From the NCBI RefSeq assembly GCF_019090165.1, contig NZ_JAHRIB010000054.1, positions 1-35,935 on the forward strand: a stretch of DNA of 35,935 nucleotides, read 5' to 3'. A program made the translations under genes and the position numbers. The DNA comes from Streptomyces sp. BV286. Its GTDB lineage: Bacteria; Actinomycetota; Actinomycetes; Streptomycetales; Streptomycetaceae. Below the pieces are notes generated by a model. The model had not been told where the DNA came from, searched no databases, and saw only the letters and a program-made list of their open reading frames with translations. Positions 30,212 to 35,935 of the stretch are shown one piece after another (positions within the stretch are counted from its first letter, which is position 1; every line of letters starts with the position of its first letter).

Positions 30212-31600
30212 TCAGAAGAACTCCGCCCAGGGCTGGTCCCAGACCTGCTTCACGCACAGGACGACGAAGAGCAGGCCCGCGATCGTCAGCATGGCGTTGC
30301 TGAGGAGGCCGTTGCGCCACTCGGCCGGGGTGCGTGAGGAGTTGAGGAGCCAGACCAGGGTCAGGGCGAGGAACGGGAGGAAGGCCGCGCCCAGCACCCC
30401 GTACAGGATGATCAGGCGGAAGGGCTGGCCCTGGAAGAGCAGGACCATGGGCGGGAAGGTCAGCCACAGCAGGTAGGCGCGGAAGGGCCAGGACCTCTCG
30501 TGGGTGCCGGACGCCACCTCCTCGCCCGAGGCGGGCCGCTCCCCCGGGGCCGCGTTTCCGCCGCGGCCGTCCTTCGCCTCCGGCGAGCCGGCGGCCCGGC
30601 CGCGGCGGTAGCGCTCCACGAAGTCCGCGAACATCAGGCTCACGCCGTGCCAGACACCGATGAGCGACGTGAACGACGTGGCGAAGAAGCCGATGAGGAA
30701 GAACTTGGCGGTCGCCGTGCCGTACTCGTCCGCCAGGATGTCGCCGAGCTGGATCAGGCCCTTGTCGCCGCTCGCGATGGCGATGTCGGCCGAGTGGAGG
30801 ATCTCCGCGCCGACGAAGAGCATGGAGATGACGAAGATGCCGGTGGTGGCGTAGGCGACCCGGTTGTCGAACCGCATCACCTTCATCCAGCCGGTGTTCG
30901 TCCAGCCCTTCGCGTTGACCCAGTAGCCGTACGCGGCGAGCGTGATCGTGCCTCCGACGCCGCCGATCAGGCCGAGCGTGTTGAGGATCGAGTCCTTCTC
31001 GTCGGGCAGGACCGGCAGCAGGCCGGCGAACGCCTCGCCGAGGTTCGGGGTGACGCGGATCGCGAGGTACACCGTGACGACGAACATGACGCCCACGAGG
31101 ACGGTCATGACCTTCTCGAAGACCGCGTACTTGTTGAACCAGACGAAGACCAGACCGACAAGACCGGTGAGAATGGCCCACCACTTGAGGTCCATGACGT
31201 CCGGGAACAGCGCCTGCAGGGGCAGGCCCGACGAGGACATGGCCGCCGCCCCGTAGACGAAGCCCCAGACCACGACGTACACGCCGAAGAACCACGAGGT
31301 CCAACGGCCGAGGCTCGCCCAGCCGTCGAAGAGCGTCCGGCCGGTGGACAGGTGCCAGCGGCCCGCCGCCTCTGCGAGGGAGATCTTGACGAGGCAGCCG
31401 ATGACGGCGGCCCACAGGAGCGTGTAGCCGAAGTTCGACCCGGCGATGAGCGTGGCGACGAGGTCACCCGCGCCCACACCGGTCGCGGCGACCACGATGC
31501 CCGGCCCGATGTACTTCCAACTGGATTTGCGGGGGCCCGCGATGCTCTCCCCGCTCCCGTGGCTTCCTGTGGTGTCCGCGTTGCCCGTGGTGTCCGCCAT
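30212..31600 (-). CDS. Nramp-related transporter lacking canonical metal-binding motifs
   Basis: A 462-residue membrane protein with 11 or so helices and the Nramp fold signature YIGPGIVVAATGVGAGDLVATLIAGSNFGYTLLWA in helix 1. In true Mn/Fe Nramp proteins helix 1 has DPGN and helix 6 has MPH. Here the equivalent places read GAGD (43-46) and LAAYGYW, so the substrate may be Mg or a non-metal, as in Nramp-related magnesium transporters. A hydrophilic charged loop (RRGRAAGSPEAKDGRGG...) lies before helix 9. The ATG at 31600 is chosen for MADTTGN; no clear ribosome site is visible. It is convergent with the chitinase gene and divergent from the carboxypeptidase gene. Confidence 0.85.
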   Translation of the reverse strand: MADTTGNADTTGSHGSGESIAGPRKSSWKYIGPGIVVAATGVGAGDLVATLIAGSNFGYTLLWAAVIGCLVKISLAEAAGRWHLSTGRTLFDGWASLGRWTSWFFGVYVVVWGFVYGAAAMSSSGLPLQALFPDVMDLKWWAILTGLVGLVFVWFNKYAVFEKVMTVLVGVMFVVTVYLAIRVTPNLGEAFAGLLPVLPDEKDSILNTLGLIGGVGGTITLAAYGYWVNAKGWTNTGWMKVMRFDNRVAYATTGIFVISMLFVGAEILHSADIAIASGDKGLIQLGDILADEYGTATAKFFLIGFFATSFTSLIGVWHGVSLMFADFVERYRRGRAAGSPEAKDGRGGNAAPGERPASGEEVASGTHERSWPFRAYLLWLTFPPMVLLFQGQPFRLIILYGVLGAAFLPFLALTLVWLLNSSRTPAEWRNGLLSNAMLTIAGLLFVVLCVKQVWDQPWAEFF

Positions 31601-31806
31601 GCCGATCAAGAAAGCGCAAAGACGACCGGGGCACAAGAGGGCGTGCGCCGATCACCACCCGATGTGCACAGCGAGGAGATGCCGCCGGGCGGAGCCTCGC
31701 CGCGGGTGCGCCGAGCAGGGCGGTGTCGTGTCCGGCCGCCTCGCGGGCGCGCGCGAGCGGCCGGCGCGGTTTCGGTCCGTTCCCGCCACCGGCTTCCGGC
31801 CTGCCC

Positions 31807-31835
31807 TTGACCCGAACATGCCAGACCTTCACGAT
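31807..31835 (+). promoter_or_regulatory. Candidate promoter for the carboxypeptidase gene
   Basis: TTGACC (31807-31812) and CACGAT (31830-31835) are spaced 17 bp, fitting a vegetative sigma factor promoter. It would give a leader of about 125 nt. The rest of the 369-bp gap (31601-31969) shows no other clear element. Confidence 0.5.
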
Positions 31836-31969
31836 GAGCGCCACAACCCGCACACAGGGTCCCGTCGGCACTTTCGACGGTCGCCCCGGCACGTCGCACC
31901 GATCCACCCCCCGCTCCAATCCCCACACTTCCGGTGATCCCGGATTTTCTGGAGAAACTAGGAGAATCA

Positions 31970-33349
31970 ATGCGACTTCGCAGCAGAGGTAGTGGCGGAG
32001 CTTCCGCCACGACCGTCCCGTCCGGCAGACGCGGCCGACGCACCGCCGCCCTCGCCACCCTCCTCGCCCTGGCCCTCGCGGCGCCCATCGCCGCCACCAC
32101 CGACGCGAGCGGCGCCCCCGGAGCGGCCCCCGCCTCCGACACGGACACCATCCGCCAGTACGAGATCCACGTGCACGGCAGCTCCTCGGCCACCCGTACG
32201 GCCATCGCGCAGACCGGCGTGTCCATCGACGAGGCCGACGAGGAGACCGTCGTCGTCTCGGGCCGCGCGGCCCAGGCGAAGAAGCTGCGCCGGCTCGGCT
32301 ACGAGGTCTCGCCCCTCGGCACCGCCCCGGACCGGTCGAGCGCCGCGGACGTCGGCATCCTCGACTTCCCCTCCGCCGACTCGCGCTATCACAACTACGC
32401 CGAGATGAACACGGAGATCAACCAGCGCCTGGCCGCCTACCCGGGCATCATGAGCAAGCGCGTGATCGGGAAGTCGTACCAGGGCCGGGACATCGTCGCC
32501 ATCAAGATCAGCGACAACGTCGCCACCGACGAGGCCGAGCCCGAGGTCCTGTTCACCCACCACCAGCACGCGCGTGAGCACCTGACCGTGGAGATGGCGC
32601 TCTACCTGCTGCGCGAGTTGGGCGCCGGCTACGGCTCGGACTCCCGGGTCACGAACATGGTGAACAACCGCGAGATCTGGATCCTCCCGGACCTCAACCC
32701 GGACGGCGGCGAGTACGACATCGCGTCCGGCGCGTACCGCTCGTGGCGCAAGAACCGCCAGCCCAACACCGGCAGTTCGTACGTCGGCACGGACATGAAC
32801 CGCAACTGGAACTACCGCTGGGGCTGCTGCGGCGGCTCCTCGGGGTCCACGTCCTCCGAGACCTACCGGGGCACGGCGCCCGAGTCGGCGCCCGAGGTGA
32901 AGGTCGTCGCCGACTTCGTGCGCAGCCGGGTCGTCGGCGGCAAGCAGCAGATCAGGGCGGGCGTGGACTTCCACACCTACAGCGAGCTGGTGCTGTGGCC
33001 CTTCGGCTACACCACGGCCAACACCACGACCGGCATGACGGCCGACGACCGCAACGCCTTCGCCGCGGTCGGCGGCAAGATGGCGGCCAGCAACGGCTAC
33101 ACGCCCGAGCAGTCCAGCGACCTCTACATCACCGACGGTTCGATCGACGACTACCTCTGGGGCAGTCAGAAGATCTTCGGCTACACCTTCGAGATGTATC
33201 CGGGGTCCAGTGGCGGGGGCGGCTTCTACCCGCCCGACGAGGTCATCGAGCGGGAGACGTCCCGGAACAGGGACGCGGTGCTCCAGCTGCTGGAGAACGC
33301 CGACTGCATGTACCGCTCCATCGGCAAGGAAGCGCAGTACTGCAGTTGA
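31970..33349 (+). CDS. Secreted zinc carboxypeptidase (M14 family)
   Basis: A 459-residue preproenzyme. A basic n-region and hydrophobic stretch (about 22-43) form the signal peptide; a propeptide-like region (about 60-125) precedes the M14 domain (about 138-450). Zinc ligands are H200 and E203 in HHQHAREH and H335 in [10 protein letters not shown]278-R279 in [10 protein letters not shown] binds the substrate carboxylate, and E408 in YTFEMYP is the catalytic base. This fits Streptomyces carboxypeptidase T/SGCP-like enzymes that trim C-terminal residues of external peptides. The ATG at 31970 has AGGAG at 31960-31964; the frame's earlier ATG at 31934 is not preferred. Confidence 0.95.
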   Translation: MRLRSRGSGGASATTVPSGRRGRRTAALATLLALALAAPIAATTDASGAPGAAPASDTDTIRQYEIHVHGSSSATRTAIAQTGVSIDEADEETVVVSGRAAQAKKLRRLGYEVSPLGTAPDRSSAADVGILDFPSADSRYHNYAEMNTEINQRLAAYPGIMSKRVIGKSYQGRDIVAIKISDNVATDEAEPEVLFTHHQHAREHLTVEMALYLLRELGAGYGSDSRVTNMVNNREIWILPDLNPDGGEYDIASGAYRSWRKNRQPNTGSSYVGTDMNRNWNYRWGCCGGSSGSTSSETYRGTAPESAPEVKVVADFVRSRVVGGKQQIRAGVDFHTYSELVLWPFGYTTANTTTGMTADDRNAFAAVGGKMAASNGYTPEQSSDLYITDGSIDDYLWGSQKIFGYTFEMYPGSSGGGGFYPPDEVIERETSRNRDAVLQLLENADCMYRSIGKEAQYCS

Positions 33350-33411
33350 GGCGTGTGCCGTGACACGGGTGCCATGACACGTGTGCCGTCAGGTGAGTGA
33401 CCGAGGTGTGT

Positions 33412-33460
33412 GGGGAACTGCGGGGCCGGCGTGGCTGGTCGCGCAGTTCCCCGCGCCCTT
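33412..33460. terminator. Interspersed repeat forming a hairpin between convergent genes
   Basis: GGGGAACTGCG (33412-33422) pairs with CGCAGTTCCCC (33442-33452). The right arm belongs to the common Streptomyces element GGCTGGTCGCGCAGTTCCCC and the following GCGCCC, also present at 20824-20857. Its tail reaches the stop codon of the leftward gene at 33459. It probably ends transcripts from both sides. Just upstream, 33355-33382 holds two 14-bp direct copies of GTGCC(G/A)TGACACG. Confidence 0.7.
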
Positions 33461-34106
33461 ACGGGGCGCTCTCCTCGGCCTCTTCGGCGTCTTCGGCGTC
33501 TTCGAAGTAGGTGTCCAGGACCTCGTCCAGCCGGGTCTCCCACTCCGCGAAGCGTGACCTGGCCGTCGCCTCGATCTCGATCGGGTACCAGCGCCGGTCG
33601 GGCGTGTGCACCGTGATGGTGAAACGCTTGCCGAAGCGCGGGGATTCGGTCTCGACTGCGCCGATCTCGTCCCAGCGGAACTCGGCCTCCTGGTCGTCCA
33701 GGCGCAGCCGTACGCCGCTGTGGTCGGCGACGATCTTCGCGCGGCGGTCGGAGGCCTCGAAGACGGGTCCTCCGTCCGGCGCGGGTGCGGGCTCCTCGCC
33801 CGAGGCCTCGTCGGCGTCCTCGGGCTTCTCGCCCGCGCTCTCCGTTCCGGGTTCCTCCTTCGAGGCCGGGTCTTCGGGGGCCGGGTCCTTGGAGACCGAG
33901 ACCTTGGCGGCGGGCCGCTCACCGGCGGCCGGCTCCTCCGAGGCGGCCTCCTCGGCGGCCGCCGCCGTCTCGGCGTCCGGGTCGGCGTCCCTGGGCTCGG
34001 CGTCCTTGGGCTCGGCGGGGCGCGGGCCCGTGATGCCGGGCACGAACGCCGGGTCGACCGCGGCGCCTTGCAGGGGCTGGATGTTGGGTCCTATGCGCTG
34101 CTCCAC
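33459..34106 (-). CDS. Acidic hypothetical protein with conserved-type C-terminal domain
   Basis: A 215-residue protein. The N-terminal half (about 25-115) is low-complexity Glu/Asp/Ala/Pro/Ser and probably disordered. The C-terminal half (about 118-200; VFEASDRRAKIVADHSGVRLRLDDQEAEFRWDEIGAVETESPRFGKRFTITVHTPDRRWYPIEIEA) looks like a small beta-rich PH-like fold and ends in a Glu-rich tail. No function is known to me. The GTG at 34106 has CATACT 7 nt before it and no ribosome site, suggesting a leaderless transcript. The frame continues upstream through the gntP region, but that is a shadow of the permease gene. Confidence 0.75.
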   Translation of the reverse strand: MEQRIGPNIQPLQGAAVDPAFVPGITGPRPAEPKDAEPRDADPDAETAAAAEEAASEEPAAGERPAAKVSVSKDPAPEDPASKEEPGTESAGEKPEDADEASGEEPAPAPDGGPVFEASDRRAKIVADHSGVRLRLDDQEAEFRWDEIGAVETESPRFGKRFTITVHTPDRRWYPIEIEATARSRFAEWETRLDEVLDTYFEDAEDAEEAEESAP

Positions 34107-34207
34107 AGCGGGCAGTATGGTCGACGATCCTGTGCCAGGAACAGCCGGGCTCCGCTTCGTCCCGCTATATGAAGACGTGCAGACGCCCGGCCGTACGCGG
34201 ACGCCGG

Positions 34208-35842
<1,635 letters not shown>

Positions 35843-35935
35843 GGGGTGGTCCTCTGCTGGAGTGCATGGTGTTTTCGGGCAGGGGGTATCGCCGTACGTC
35901 GTGCGGGTTTGTTTGTGGGGCGCGGGGAGGTGAGG

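Noticed and set aside
33355..33382. Two 14-bp direct copies (GTGCC(G/A)TGACACG) as a CRISPR or iteron array
   Set aside because: Only two copies and part of a third, adjacent without spacers; more simply a small slippage duplication. No CRISPR array or cas gene was seen anywhere in the window.

Overview
The window is a chromosomal segment of a high-GC actinomycete, almost certainly a Streptomyces. Evidence for this: very G+C-rich codon use, frequent GTG starts, probable leaderless genes, an oxyR/ahpC/ahpD peroxide locus, a DinB protein of the mycothiol-linked kind, an F420-type LLM oxidoreductase, a chitinase with a DasR-type operator, a 6C-type small RNA, and two copies of an interspersed repeat common in Streptomyces.

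Layout. 1-2.2 kb: divergent oxyR (cut by the window start) and ahpC-ahpD. 2.3-7.3 kb: leftward genes for an AI-2E family permease, a secreted lytic transglycosylase, a PIN-PhoH ATPase and a cis-prenyltransferase. 7.3-8.0 kb: a gap holding a 6C-type small RNA. 8.0-13.5 kb: an HxlR regulator, an AlkZ-like glycosylase family protein, an NmtR/P1B-4 ATPase metal efflux pair, a methyltransferase and a DinB protein. 13.6-16.4 kb: an LLM oxidoreductase, a short GntR regulator facing two small coupled genes, and a PIN toxin-antitoxin pair.

16.5-27.0 kb: the core of the window, twelve leftward genes forming a Tad/Flp pilus-like locus. In transcription order: cpaB, a CpaE ATPase fused to a TadE pseudopilin, tadE, tadA, tadB, tadC, a sensor kinase, a response regulator, flp, tadG, a lipoprotein and an OmpA-domain protein. 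Many junctions overlap or nearly touch. No prepilin peptidase and no secretin is visible. The fusion places a type IV prepilin cleavage site directly after a complete MinD-like ATPase, and the operon carries its own two-component system and two candidate cell-surface proteins. This is the strongest candidate for a poorly described system here.

27.2-35.9 kb: a zinc-ribbon protein of unknown function, a secreted GH18 chitinase, an Nramp-like transporter lacking the canonical metal motifs, a secreted M14 carboxypeptidase, an acidic hypothetical protein and a GntP gluconate permease carrying an in-frame hexanucleotide repeat. The work was done by reading only; homology statements rest on motif recognition and were not confirmed by database search.
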